From Acidimicrobiales bacterium (GTDB lineage Bacteria; Actinomycetota; Acidimicrobiia; Acidimicrobiales; AC-9), in contig DATBBR010000097.1 of assembly GCA_036270875.1 (NCBI GenBank), forward strand, positions 1 to 40,689: 40,689 bases of DNA, in the 5' to 3' direction. The translations under genes and the position numbers were made by a program. Below the pieces are notes generated by a model, which was given only the letters and a program-made list of their open reading frames with translations, ran no database searches and was not told where the DNA came from. This document shows, piece after piece, positions 15,370 to 23,812 of the stretch. Within the stretch, counting starts at the first letter, position 1, and every line of letters begins with the position of its first letter.

Positions 15370-16017
15370 ATGCGGACCTCACGATCCCCTGCCGGGACGG
15401 CGGACTTCGAGAACCTCCTGACAACCAGCGGCAGCACCGACGGAGCGACAGGCGAGACGATTCGTCTGCCCGATCCGTTCTCGGACGTGTCGCCGGAGCT
15501 GCCGCGGCCGGTCGAGGACCGAGCCCCCGAGTCGAACCCGTTCCCTGATCGGCCGCGTGGTCCCTACCGCCCGTACTGGCGTGAGTCGACCTTCCTTCGA
15601 GCCGTCGGCCTCGGGTTCGCCCCGTGCCTGGCCGCCGTGCACGAGTGGGGCCAGCGCGCTGGCGAGCGGGGCGTCATCGAGGTCGGGCGCGGCCAGCTGG
15701 AGGTCGCCTCTGACCTGGGGCGGCAACCTGGCCGATGCGCGCTCAGGGCCCGGCTGCACCGAGGCTCGGTCTGTTCATTCGCCGTGCCGATGGAGCTCGA
15801 GCTCATCCCGTGGCCGGAGGTCTTCGCCACGACGTGGTTGGCGCTGTGTCCCCGGCGGCGAGTCCATCTCAGCGGGCGCTACTTCCGAGCTGGGCACGCC
15901 CTGCTCGACCAGGTGTCGGCGGGACTCCTGCTCCTCGCCGGCGGAACGCCGCAGCCTCATCGGGAGCAATCCCGGCAGGTCGGTGACCCAGGGCGCCCTG
16001 GCGGTGGGCCCGCCTAG
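15370..16017 (+). CDS. Protein of unknown function with arginine-rich C-terminal module
   Basis: 215 aa starting 11 nt after the SDR stop. The N-terminal 70 residues are Pro/Ser/Asp-rich and probably disordered. The second half has MELELIPWPEVFATTWLALCPRRRVHLSGRYFRAGHALLDQVSAGLLLL, a pattern I associate with small uncharacterised actinobacterial proteins, without a firm family. No membrane segment or signal peptide. The final 20 residues are low-complexity. It may form an operon with the lipoprotein and SDR upstream, or be the first gene before the phosphatase module. The start is the first ATG, without a clear ribosome binding site. Confidence 0.6.
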   Translation: MRTSRSPAGTADFENLLTTSGSTDGATGETIRLPDPFSDVSPELPRPVEDRAPESNPFPDRPRGPYRPYWRESTFLRAVGLGFAPCLAAVHEWGQRAGERGVIEVGRGQLEVASDLGRQPGRCALRARLHRGSVCSFAVPMELELIPWPEVFATTWLALCPRRRVHLSGRYFRAGHALLDQVSAGLLLLAGGTPQPHREQSRQVGDPGRPGGGPA

Positions 16018-16093
16018 CTCCAGAGACGACGCCGGGCCTAAGCTCGCCGACGTCCGAAGGGATGGGTGTGCTCATGTATCGGGGGGGAAGTCA

Positions 16094-17785
16094 TTGATTC
16101 GTGCGACCGCGATTGAGTCTCCGGTCAGCACGGCTCGACTCCCGACTGATGGTGGTACCAGCAGAGAACCGACGAGGCGGCCGGCTCGGTCCCGATCGTG
16201 GCGACCACACCCGCTGAGTGTCGTCGTCCTTTTTGTCAGTCTTGCCCTGGTTGGCCTCCTCACCTGGGCGTCGTGGGAAGACCACAACAACAACGAGCAA
16301 CGTCTCCTCGACGTCCGCGTTCGTGAGGCCGGCTCTGTGCTCACTGCCGCAACTTCGACGGTGCAGACGCCGCTGGCGTCGGCTGCCGAGCTCGCGCAGG
16401 CGACCAACGGTGACCCACAACGGTTCAGGGGTTTCATTGCACCGTACGTCGGAGCTGGACGCCCCTTCGTGTCTGCCTCTCTCTGGTCGTTGCCACCAGG
16501 GACCACTCCGGCGATAGCCGTCGTCGGTACTGGCCCGGCGGTCGCCGCCTCGCTCCCGCAGGTCCAGGCGCTTCTCGTCCGTGCGGCGCGGTCTCCGGTG
16601 CTGAGCGTGACGGGAATGCTCAACCAGCCCCAGCCGCGCCTGGGATACGCATTCGCGGCCCCCGGTGCGGGCGGGGGCTTCGCCGTCTATGCCGAATCTG
16701 CCATCCCGCCCAACCGCCGGCTGCAGATCGAGAGCAACTCTGCCTTCTCCGACTTGAACTACGCGCTGTACCTGGGCAGGACACAGCGGCCGGCCAACCT
16801 CGTCGCGACAGACCTGAGTCACCTGCCCGTCAGCGGGCGACACGCCGTGACGACAGTTCCGTTCGGCGACGCCGCGTTCACGCTGGTGATGACGGCCCGG
16901 GGCAACCTCGGTGGAGGGCTCTCCCAGGACCTCCCGTGGGTCGTCGCCGTGCTGGGAGCGCTGCTGGCTGTCATCGCGGCCCTGGCGACCGAGCGACTCA
17001 TCCGGCGGCGCACGAACGCGGAGGCGGCCGCCACCGAGCTGGGCGTGGTCGCAGGCGAGAACCAGCGGCTCTATTTCGAGCAGCGCGGTCTTGCCGAGGC
17101 GCTGCAACACGCGCTCCTTCCGCTCGAGGTGCCCGGCTTCGCCGGCGTCGAGATCAGGGTGGAGTACCTACCTGGAGTCGGTGGAGTCGAGATCGGCGGC
17201 GACTGGTACGACATCATCCACCTCGACGATGGAGCCTTCCTCCTGGTAGTGGGTGACGTATCTGGCCGCGGCCTGCGCGCGGCCACCGTCATGGCGTCGC
17301 TGCGCTATGCCATTCGGGCGTACGCAGCCCAGGGAGATCAGCCCTCGATCATCCTCGACAAGCTCTCGGAGCTGTTGAGCGTCGCCGGCGATGGCCACTT
17401 CGCCACGGTCATCTGCGCGCTCGTCGACATCAAGCGCCACCAGATGATCGTCGCCAACGCTGGGCATCTGAACCCCTTGCTCGTCGTCGGCCACGAAGCT
17501 CGCTTTGTTGCGACCGATGTCGGTGCACCGGTCGGCGTGTCCGAGCACACTTCCTATCACTCGGTGACCGTTCCCGTTCCTGGCGGCGCGACGCTCGTGA
17601 CCTTCACTGATGGCCTCATCGAACGACGCGGAGAAGACCTCGACGTCGGCATGGAAAGGATGCGTCGAGCAGTGCTGGCCAGCAACGGCTCGCTCGACAA
17701 CATGATGCGAAACGTCCTCCACGACCTGACGCCCGATGGATCCGACGATGACATTGCTCTCGTGGGGGTGAAATGGCAGGCCTAG
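16094..17785 (+). CDS. Membrane-bound PP2C/SpoIIE-type serine phosphatase (RsbU/RsbP-like)
   Basis: 563 aa from a TTG start. Membrane helix 1 is at about 41-60 and helix 2 at 281-299, enclosing a 220-aa extracytoplasmic sensor domain that I cannot assign to a named fold. A short linker (300-345) leads to the SpoIIE/PP2C phosphatase domain with its acidic metal ligands in GGDWYDI (Asp370), VGDVSGRG (Asp388), FTDGLIERR (Asp506) and the C-terminal SDDDIALV. Its substrate should be the phosphoserine of the STAS protein encoded next. The frame is open far upstream (15557), but that part overlaps the previous gene. TTG 16094 has a G-rich stretch just before it; this start is only moderately certain. 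Confidence 0.88.
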   Translation: MIRATAIESPVSTARLPTDGGTSREPTRRPARSRSWRPHPLSVVVLFVSLALVGLLTWASWEDHNNNEQRLLDVRVREAGSVLTAATSTVQTPLASAAELAQATNGDPQRFRGFIAPYVGAGRPFVSASLWSLPPGTTPAIAVVGTGPAVAASLPQVQALLVRAARSPVLSVTGMLNQPQPRLGYAFAAPGAGGGFAVYAESAIPPNRRLQIESNSAFSDLNYALYLGRTQRPANLVATDLSHLPVSGRHAVTTVPFGDAAFTLVMTARGNLGGGLSQDLPWVVAVLGALLAVIAALATERLIRRRTNAEAAATELGVVAGENQRLYFEQRGLAEALQHALLPLEVPGFAGVEIRVEYLPGVGGVEIGGDWYDIIHLDDGAFLLVVGDVSGRGLRAATVMASLRYAIRAYAAQGDQPSIILDKLSELLSVAGDGHFATVICALVDIKRHQMIVANAGHLNPLLVVGHEARFVATDVGAPVGVSEHTSYHSVTVPVPGGATLVTFTDGLIERRGEDLDVGMERMRRAVLASNGSLDNMMRNVLHDLTPDGSDDDIALVGVKWQA

Positions 17786-18102
17786 ATGACAGCGGCGGTC
17801 CCGAGGGGTCCGTCGAGACGTCACTCGACGAGACCGGTACACCAGTCGTCAGGCTCAGCGGTGAGATCGACATGGCGAATGCCGATTCCATCGCCGCCGC
17901 CATCGAGCCCATCATGGCCAAGGGACCCGAGCGACTCATCGTCGATGCGAGCGGCCTCGATTTCATGGACAGCTCCGGAATCGCCCTGCTGCTGCGCTGG
18001 GCCCGAGACTCGGTCCGAGTCGAGCTTCGGCACCCGTCCCGGATCATCCGCCGAACTGTGGAGAGCATGGGTCTGACTGACGTTCTCCACATCGAACCAT
18101 GA
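17773..18102 (+). CDS. rsbV: STAS-domain anti-sigma factor antagonist (RsbV-like)
   Basis: 109 aa, the size of SpoIIAA/RsbV. The STAS fold is seen as PVVRLSGEIDMANADSIAAAIEP, then LIVDASGLDFMDSSGIALLL. Asp66-Ser67-Ser68-Gly is the conserved phosphorylation site motif. When unphosphorylated, such proteins bind and sequester the anti-sigma kinase, freeing the sigma factor; the phosphatase upstream would reactivate it. ATG 17773 overlaps the phosphatase gene by 13 nt, and its stop overlaps the kinase start (ATGA), so all three are co-translated. Confidence 0.92.
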   Translation: MAGLDDSGGPEGSVETSLDETGTPVVRLSGEIDMANADSIAAAIEPIMAKGPERLIVDASGLDFMDSSGIALLLRWARDSVRVELRHPSRIIRRTVESMGLTDVLHIEP

Positions 18103-18518
18103 GATCCACGCGCAGCTTTACCGCCGGGCCCGCCTCGATCGGGGCGGCTCGCCGCTTCGCGTCAGACAGTCTCCCCGAGCTCCCGCCGGACGCACTGGAC
18201 GCTGTCGTCCTGATGGTCTCCGAGCTTGCGACGAACTGCATCCGGTTCACGCCGGGCGCCTTCAGTATCAGCATCGAGGACGACACCCGTAGCACTCGCG
18301 TCGATGTGACCGACCGCGGAGGGGGCAAGCCGACCGTGCGCTCCCCGCGCGCCACCGACCTGTCTGGTCGCGGGCTTCAGATCGTCGAGGCCATGTCGGA
18401 CGACTGGGGAGTCGTTCCGGCGAAGTCGTGTCCGGGGACAACTGTCTGGTTCACCTTGGGGCACCGTGAGAACCCGGCTGACAAGCCGGGTCTGCGGCCT
18501 CTGCCCCTCGCCGATTGA
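18099..18518 (+). CDS. rsbW: Anti-sigma factor serine kinase (RsbW/SpoIIAB-like, HATPase_c)
   Basis: 139 aa GHKL-type kinase. The N box is LMVSELATNCIRF (Glu42, Asn46), the G1 box is VDVTDRGGGKP, and the G2 box is SGRGLQIVEAMSDDWGV. It should phosphorylate the STAS protein and bind an alternative sigma factor. No alternative sigma gene is found in the window, so the target sits elsewhere or the kinase works on another effector. The ATG overlaps the STAS stop by 4 nt. The last 20 residues are Pro/Arg rich and outside the fold. A structured intergenic region and two tRNAs on the other strand follow. Confidence 0.9.
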   Translation: MRSTRSFTAGPASIGAARRFASDSLPELPPDALDAVVLMVSELATNCIRFTPGAFSISIEDDTRSTRVDVTDRGGGKPTVRSPRATDLSGRGLQIVEAMSDDWGVVPAKSCPGTTVWFTLGHRENPADKPGLRPLPLAD

Positions 18519-18520
18519 CC

Positions 18521-18580
18521 GCTGCCGGCTCAGGGGCAGCACAGGTCGTCCGAGGGGATCGCCCTCCCTGCTACGACCTG
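18521..18580. repeat. Hairpin-rich convergent intergenic region
   Basis: Two inverted repeats occur in a row: GCTGCC/GGCAGC (18521-18540) and CAGGTCGT/ACGACCTG (18542-18580), the latter enclosing GAGGG/CCCTC. They lie between the kinase stop and the convergent tRNA. There is no T-tract, but the position suits transcript ends of the module. Confidence 0.45.
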
Positions 18581-18617
18581 CGGACTACGACGGACGAGCG
18601 AGTATCCCTCTGCTAGG

Positions 18618-18690
18618 TGGGCCGGGCAGGGATCGAACCTGCGACCAAGGGATTATGAGTCCCGTGCTCTGACCACTGAGCTACCGGCCC
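18618..18690 (-). tRNA. tRNA with CAT anticodon (Ile2 or elongator Met)
   Basis: Acceptor GGGCCGG/CCGGCCC, discriminator A, anticodon loop CTCATAA. The anticodon stem lacks the three G-C pairs of initiator tRNA. The D-arm and the CTTGGTCGC variable region resemble tRNA-Ile2, whose C34 is modified to lysidine, but elongator tRNA-Met is not excluded. Confidence 0.9.
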
Positions 18691-18712
18691 GATTGGGCTG
18701 CGACGCGACGAG

Positions 18713-18785
18713 CTCCGGGGGCGAGACTCGAACTCGCAACCTAGTGGTTAACAGCCACCCGCTCTGCCGATTGAGCTACCCCGGA
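18713..18785 (-). tRNA. tRNA-Asn (anticodon GTT)
   Basis: Acceptor TCCGGGG/CCCCGGA, discriminator G, anticodon stem GGTGG/CCACT with loop CTGTTAA, and a T-arm GCGAGTTCGAGTCTCGC. CCA is not encoded. It lies 22 nt upstream of the CAT tRNA on the same strand, probably one transcript. Confidence 0.95.
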
Positions 18786-18894
18786 AGCGACTCGACCATA
18801 GCAGCGCTCCAGTTTGCCCCACGATGGCCCCGAGCAGCGACGATACGCTTGGGTGCGGGCCCCAGGCCCCCCTCCCAAGGAGTACGGAGAACGT

Positions 18895-19140
18895 ATGAGA
18901 TTACGTATCGGGTTCATCGCCGGCTTTGCCCTCGGTTACTACCTCGGGTCCATGGCGGGGCGTGAACGCTACGAGCAGATCAACCGGCTGCTGCGCCAGG
19001 CTCAGGGCTCGAACGCCCTCGAAGGGGCGGCGGGCAAGGCCCGGGCGGTCGTCGACCTCGGCCGAGAGCGGGCACGCGATGTCGTCGGGGCCAAGTCGCC
19101 GGACGGGGCGAGCTCGAAGGGCACCGAGACGCCGATCTGA
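18895..19140 (+). CDS. Small single-span membrane protein (YtxH-like)
   Basis: 81 aa. One N-terminal membrane helix with glycine spacing, IGFIAGFALGYYLGSMAG (residues 5-22), is followed by GRERYEQINRLLRQA and a charged helical tail. This is the pattern of small actinobacterial YtxH-like proteins, whose role is undefined. ATG 18895 is preceded by GGAGA at 4 nt and AAGGAG further up. The stop is 6 nt from the end of convergent rpoD. Confidence 0.72.
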   Translation: MRLRIGFIAGFALGYYLGSMAGRERYEQINRLLRQAQGSNALEGAAGKARAVVDLGRERARDVVGAKSPDGASSKGTETPI

Positions 19141-19146
19141 GGTTTG

Positions 19147-20487
19147 CTACTCGGCGTCGAGATAGTCGCGCAGCGGCTGGCTCCGCATGGGGTGACGCAG
19201 CTTGGCGAGCGTCTTGGCCTCGATCTGGCGTATGCGCTCCCGCGTGACCCCGAACGTCCGTCCAACCTCTTCCAGCGTGCGGATGTGACCGTCCTCCAGC
19301 CCGAAGCGGAGGCGGACGATGTCCTGCTCGCGGGGGCTCAGCTCCGAGAGGGCCTTCTTCACCGCCTCGTTGAGCAGCACCCGCGTGGCCGCGTCGGGTG
19401 GTACCACGGCGCCCTGGTCCTCGATGACGTCGGAGAGGCTGAAGTCCTCCTCGTCTCCCATCGGCTGCTCGAGCGACACGGTGTCCTGATTGATGCGCTG
19501 GATGTCGCGGACGCGCTCCACGGCCAGCTCGAGCCGGAACGCAAGCTCGTCGATGCTCGGCTCACGACCGAGCTCCTGGAGCAGCTGCCGTTGAGCTCGC
19601 GCCACCTTGTTGATGGTCTCGACCATGTGGACCGGAATGCGGATGGTGCGCGCCTGATCGGCGATCGCTCTGGTGATCGCCTGACGGATCCACCACGTGG
19701 CGTAGGTCGAGAACTTGAAGCCCCTCGTGTAGTCGAACTTCTCGACCGCGCGCATGAGGCCGAGGTTGCCCTCCTGGATCAGGTCCAGGAACGCCATGCC
19801 CCGGTTGCGGTACCGCTTTGCGATCGACACCACCAGACGGAGGTTGGCCTCGACCAAGAGGTCCTTGGCCTCGAGTCCGCTGGCCACCAGGCGCCGTTGC
19901 TTTCTCAGCGTCTCGCGCGGCACGCCGTCGGGACCGTGGCGCTCCTCGAGCTCGGCGATGCGCTCGCCGGCGGCAAGGCCCTTCTCGATCCGACGAGCGA
20001 GCACGACCTCGAGCTCGGCGGTGAGCAGCGGGACCTTCCCTATCTCACGGAGGTAGGTCCGCACCGGATCGATCGCCGCGCCCGGGTCTCCTGACAGATC
20101 AACCGGTGGACGCGCCAACGCACGATCGGGCACCGCCTCGGCAACGCCTCGGCCGCCGGACGCCTGGCTCGGAGTCAAACCGACGTTTGACGGGGCGCCA
20201 GGAGCGACCCCCCCTTTGGGGGGCGTCGCTACCCCGGGTCGCCCATTACCGCCGACATCGACGTGCGGGTCGTGATCGTCGTGCTCGTCGACGTAGCTGA
20301 TCCCCTCGGCCCTGACCCTGCTGATGAGCGCGTCGATCAGAGGAGCGCTGAGCTCGATGCTCTCCAGCACCGTGATCAGGTCGTCCTGGGTCAGGACGCC
20401 ACGAGCTCTTCCCCGCTCCAGGAGCCGGGAAAGCCCCCCCTCTGGCAAACCGTCCCATGTAGACAGGGCCGGTACCGCTTCGCTCAC
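19147..20487 (-). CDS. rpoD: Primary RNA polymerase sigma factor
   Basis: 446 aa. Region 1.1-like sequence is at about 18-70, then a low-complexity linker (70-135), region 1.2 ([16 protein letters not shown], 140-155), region 2 with [18 protein letters not shown] and [15 protein letters not shown] (212-283), region 3, and region 4 with [19 protein letters not shown] (405-423). This is the housekeeping sigma factor (SigA/HrdB type) that directs promoter recognition; its region 4 is also the expected docking site for the WhiB7-like protein. GTG 20487 overlaps the dnaG stop (GTGA), with GGGAGGA at 4-5 nt. The dnaG-rpoD order recalls the macromolecular synthesis operon. Confidence 0.97.
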   Translation of the reverse strand: MSEAVPALSTWDGLPEGGLSRLLERGRARGVLTQDDLITVLESIELSAPLIDALISRVRAEGISYVDEHDDHDPHVDVGGNGRPGVATPPKGGVAPGAPSNVGLTPSQASGGRGVAEAVPDRALARPPVDLSGDPGAAIDPVRTYLREIGKVPLLTAELEVVLARRIEKGLAAGERIAELEERHGPDGVPRETLRKQRRLVASGLEAKDLLVEANLRLVVSIAKRYRNRGMAFLDLIQEGNLGLMRAVEKFDYTRGFKFSTYATWWIRQAITRAIADQARTIRIPVHMVETINKVARAQRQLLQELGREPSIDELAFRLELAVERVRDIQRINQDTVSLEQPMGDEEDFSLSDVIEDQGAVVPPDAATRVLLNEAVKKALSELSPREQDIVRLRFGLEDGHIRTLEEVGRTFGVTRERIRQIEAKTLAKLRHPMRSQPLRDYLDAE

Positions 20488-22382
20488 GCGTCCTCCCGCG
20501 CCGATTCCACAAGCCAGGGTAGCAATCCGTTCACGGCTTCGACGGCGGTCACGGGTTGGCGCAACTCCTCGATCTTGAGACGGAGCCAGGTGGTGAGCGG
20601 TGCAAGCTCGAGAAAGCGCGCCTCTGACGCACGGGCTTGGGACTCGAGATCGGCCAGTGCACGCAAAGCCGCCAGCTCCACCAGCCGCGTCACCACCTCG
20701 TCGGCGTTGGCGTCGGTATCCTCGACGGCGAGGCGCTCCAGGAGCGCCGCCGCGGCCGGCTCGGCCCCGTCGATCGCCTCGTGCAGTGTGGTCGACGAGG
20801 CCAGAGCCTCGAATCCCGCGCGCTGGACCTCGTTCGAGAAGAGCACCGACTCGATGCGGTCGGCGACCTCCTCCGGACGGTGAACGGCCAGCCGCAACGC
20901 CTCGATCCCGGGACCATCGTGATCCGGTACTGGACGTCGGCGCGGTTGGCGGTCAGTGTCGGGCGCGTGCGACAGGACGTCACGACGGGCGTCATCGATG
21001 TCGTCTCCGCCAGCGCGATCAACTGCCTGCTGGGATCCTGATCGGGCCCCCCGTCTCGTCGTCCTCGTGACGCGCGTCCGCTCACGCCGGAGCTCGTGAA
21101 GTCGCGAACGCAACCGATCCGCGTCGATGCGACATCGGTCCGCCACGCTCATGACGTACTGGTCGCGTACGAGATCGCTCGGATGCTCCGCCACCACGAT
21201 CAGGGCCGCTTCGGCAGCCTTGGCCCGACCCTCCGCGCTACGCAGATCCGCCTCCGACAGCGCCCGCTCCAGCCGGAAGGCCAGAAACGGCTTGGCTTCA
21301 GCGACGGCGGCGCGCAGAGCGTCCGGATCGGTCCTGGCCATCTCGGCCGGGTCCGTGCCGGCGGGCAGATCGGCGACCGCCACATCGAGCTCGTGGCGGC
21401 GCTCCCATTCGTAGACCCGGCCGGCTGCGGTCTGCCCCGCCGTGTCGGCGTCGTAGGCCAGGACCACGCGCCGGGCAAAACGACGCAGGATCTGGAAGTG
21501 GTCTTCACCGAGCGCGGTACCGCACGTGGCCACGGCGCGGCGAAGCCCGATCCCGAACAGGGCGATCACGTCGGTATAGCCCTCGCACACGATCGCTTCT
21601 CCGGATTGGACGATCTCGCCCTTGGCCCAGTTGAGCCCGTACAAGGTGCGGCGCTTCGAGTAGATCGGCGTCTCGGGCGAGTTCTTGTACTTGGGACCAT
21701 CGGCGGCGCCGCCGCCGTTGTCGCGGACCGGGAGGACCCGCCCGCCGAAGGCGACGGGTCGACCGCCGGTGTCGAAGATCGGGAACAGCACACGGGCCCG
21801 AAAGGCGTCCTGCTGGCGTCCCAGGCGATTGACGAAACCAAGTCCGGCGTCGGCCAGTACCTCGCCCGGCACCGCCAGCGCCCGAGCCAGCGCATCCCAG
21901 TCGTCGGGCGCCCACCCCAGCGAGAAGGCTCGCACCGTCGACGCGTCGTAGCCGCGCGAGCGGAGGTAGTCCCGGGCCCGACCACCGTCGGGGTGGTGGA
22001 GCAAGCGCTCGTGGTACCACTCCACGGCGGCGCCCATGGCAGCCAGGAGGCGATCGCGGCGCTTGCGCTCCCGTCCGCCGCCAGCATCGTCGTGCCGGAT
22101 CGGGATGCCGGTCCGCTCGGCGAGACGCTCGACGGCCTCCACGAAGTCGAGGTGGTCGACGGCGCGGACGAAGCTGATGGCGTCGCCTGCGGCCTGGCAC
22201 CCGAAGCAGTAGTAGAGGCCCTCCTCCGCGTTCACCGTGAACGACGGCGTCCGCTCGGAATGAAATGGACACAGGCCGACCCAACGCCGGCCCTGGCGCC
22301 GCAGGGCGACGTGCTCGCCCGCCAGGGCCACGAGGTCGGTCGCCGCCCGCACCTGGGCCACGGCCTCGTCGGGGATCGCCAC
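20484..22382 (-). CDS. dnaG: DNA primase
   Basis: 632 aa from GTG 22382 ([18 protein letters not shown]). The CHC2 zinc ribbon has Cys38, His41, Cys59 and Cys62. The Toprim catalytic domain includes VCEGYTDV (Glu267) and AYDADTAGQ (Asp311, Asp313). A variable C-terminal region interacts with DnaB. It synthesises RNA primers for replication. A longer frame starts at 22457, but residues before 22382 overlap tldE and are not primase-like; TACCGT lies 7 nt before the GTG, again without a Shine-Dalgarno. The stop overlaps the rpoD start. Confidence 0.96.
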   Translation of the reverse strand: MAIPDEAVAQVRAATDLVALAGEHVALRRQGRRWVGLCPFHSERTPSFTVNAEEGLYYCFGCQAAGDAISFVRAVDHLDFVEAVERLAERTGIPIRHDDAGGGRERKRRDRLLAAMGAAVEWYHERLLHHPDGGRARDYLRSRGYDASTVRAFSLGWAPDDWDALARALAVPGEVLADAGLGFVNRLGRQQDAFRARVLFPIFDTGGRPVAFGGRVLPVRDNGGGAADGPKYKNSPETPIYSKRRTLYGLNWAKGEIVQSGEAIVCEGYTDVIALFGIGLRRAVATCGTALGEDHFQILRRFARRVVLAYDADTAGQTAAGRVYEWERRHELDVAVADLPAGTDPAEMARTDPDALRAAVAEAKPFLAFRLERALSEADLRSAEGRAKAAEAALIVVAEHPSDLVRDQYVMSVADRCRIDADRLRSRLHELRRERTRVTRTTRRGARSGSQQAVDRAGGDDIDDARRDVLSHAPDTDRQPRRRPVPDHDGPGIEALRLAVHRPEEVADRIESVLFSNEVQRAGFEALASSTTLHEAIDGAEPAAAALLERLAVEDTDANADEVVTRLVELAALRALADLESQARASEARFLELAPLTTWLRLKIEELRQPVTAVEAVNGLLPWLVESAREDA

Positions 22383-22426
22383 GGTTTGGACGGTACCGGT
22401 CGGCGGGCGCCTTCGCCGCGATTGCC

Positions 22427-23812
22427 TCAGCCCCTGGCCCCTCCGGTGAAGTTCCACGAGGCGAGGTGCAAGCTGGGGACGAAGGCGCTGCTGTTGACGA
22501 GGCGGGCGTCAGGAGCGATCCCCTTGACGTGGCCGGGCGCCACGGCTCCGGCATAGGACTGGGTGAAGCGGAGGTTGCGCACCCCCCGGGACAGCTGTCC
22601 GTCCTCGATGAGGAAGAGCCCGTTGCGGGTCAGGCCGGTCACGACCTGGGTCTTGGGGTCGAGGATGCGGGTGTACCAGAAGTCGGTCACGAGCAGTCCC
22701 CTCCTCACGGCCCCCACGACCTGGTCCAGGGTTCCCCCGCTCGCCGGCGCGCCGGTCCCCGAGCCGACGTCGCCGGCGGCCCCGAGGAAGACGTTCGTCG
22801 GATAGGCACCGAACCGCTCTCCGCCCTCGATGGCGTGGCCGGTGGAAGTGGTGCCCGCCTTGGCAGCCGTGCGCCGGTCGTGGACCAGGCCCACCGACAC
22901 CCCGGACTCCACCATGGGGACCCGGCGCTTGGGGGTGCCTTCGGCGTCGAATCCGAGGCCCACGGCGCGGTTGTCGGTGGCGTCGTCCCACAGGCTCACG
23001 GCGGGATCGAACTGCGCCTCGCCCAGGTGCACGAAGGACCGCCCGTCTGCGTGCATCTTGGCGTTGAAGCCGAGGCCGGCCAGGAACTGGCAGATGTCGG
23101 CCACGCAGGCGGGCTCCAGGACGACCTCGTAACGGCCTGGTGGCAGCTCGATCGCCTCCGCTCCCAGCGCCGCCCTCGCCGCCGCGTCCTGGCCCGCGCT
23201 GGCGCCGTCCAGCGAGGCCAGGTCGACCGCCGTCTGGGAGCCGCTGCCGTCGGCCGAGCCCTGCCGCAGGATGCCGTCGATCGTGGCCTGGGTGGACCGC
23301 CCGGTGAGCCGCTGGCCGTCGCTGTTGGCGAAGCCCGCCACCTCGCTCGTCGTCTGGCAGTACCCCGCCCCCAGCATGCCGGTTCCGCCGCCCGCGTCCA
23401 GGAAGGCCGCCACCACCTCGGCCCGCTGCCGGGGCGAGGCCTCGTCGGTGGCCCGGTCGTAGTGGTCGACAGGGGCGACCGGCGCGGGCGGGGCCAGACC
23501 GGGCCAGTCCGGATCGGGTGGCCGGAGGCTGGCCGCCTCGCGGGTCCGCTCCACGAGTGCCCGCAGGGCATCGTCGTCCACCCGGTTGGTGCCCGCTCGG
23601 GCCAGCCGTCCGTCGGCCACCAGGGTAAGGGTGACGGCGCACTTGTCCTCGGCGACGTTCTGATGGATGAGGGAGTTGGCGAAGCGGGTGAGCGACCGCC
23701 GACCCGACGACACCCGGACCTGGGCCGCGGCGGTGGCGCCGACGATCTCGAGCACCCGGTCGCAGACGGCCAGCTCCCCATCGGCCGCTGCCGAGCCCAG
23801 CTCGGCGCTCAA
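22427..23812 (-). CDS. tldE: TldE/PmbA-family metalloprotease subunit
   Basis: 461 aa from TTG 23812, which overlaps the tldD stop (TTGA). The sequence shows the PmbA/TldE domain order: SGRRSLTRFANSLIHQN near residue 35, a middle region with GYCQTTSEVAGFANSDGQ, and the C-terminal TRNGLFLIEDGQLSRGVRNLRFTQ. The HExxxH zinc motif is absent, as expected: TldE lacks zinc and forms a heterodimer with TldD that cuts unfolded peptides, including antitoxins and peptide natural products in other bacteria. No RiPP precursor or toxin gene is visible close by. Confidence 0.92.
   Translation of the reverse strand: MSAELGSAAADGELAVCDRVLEIVGATAAAQVRVSSGRRSLTRFANSLIHQNVAEDKCAVTLTLVADGRLARAGTNRVDDDALRALVERTREAASLRPPDPDWPGLAPPAPVAPVDHYDRATDEASPRQRAEVVAAFLDAGGGTGMLGAGYCQTTSEVAGFANSDGQRLTGRSTQATIDGILRQGSADGSGSQTAVDLASLDGASAGQDAAARAALGAEAIELPPGRYEVVLEPACVADICQFLAGLGFNAKMHADGRSFVHLGEAQFDPAVSLWDDATDNRAVGLGFDAEGTPKRRVPMVESGVSVGLVHDRRTAAKAGTTSTGHAIEGGERFGAYPTNVFLGAAGDVGSGTGAPASGGTLDQVVGAVRRGLLVTDFWYTRILDPKTQVVTGLTRNGLFLIEDGQLSRGVRNLRFTQSYAGAVAPGHVKGIAPDARLVNSSAFVPSLHLASWNFTGGARG

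Noticed and set aside
18618-18690. Initiator tRNA-fMet
   Set aside because: The anticodon stem has A31-U39 and not the three consecutive G-C pairs next to the loop, and the acceptor ends in a standard G1-C72 pair.
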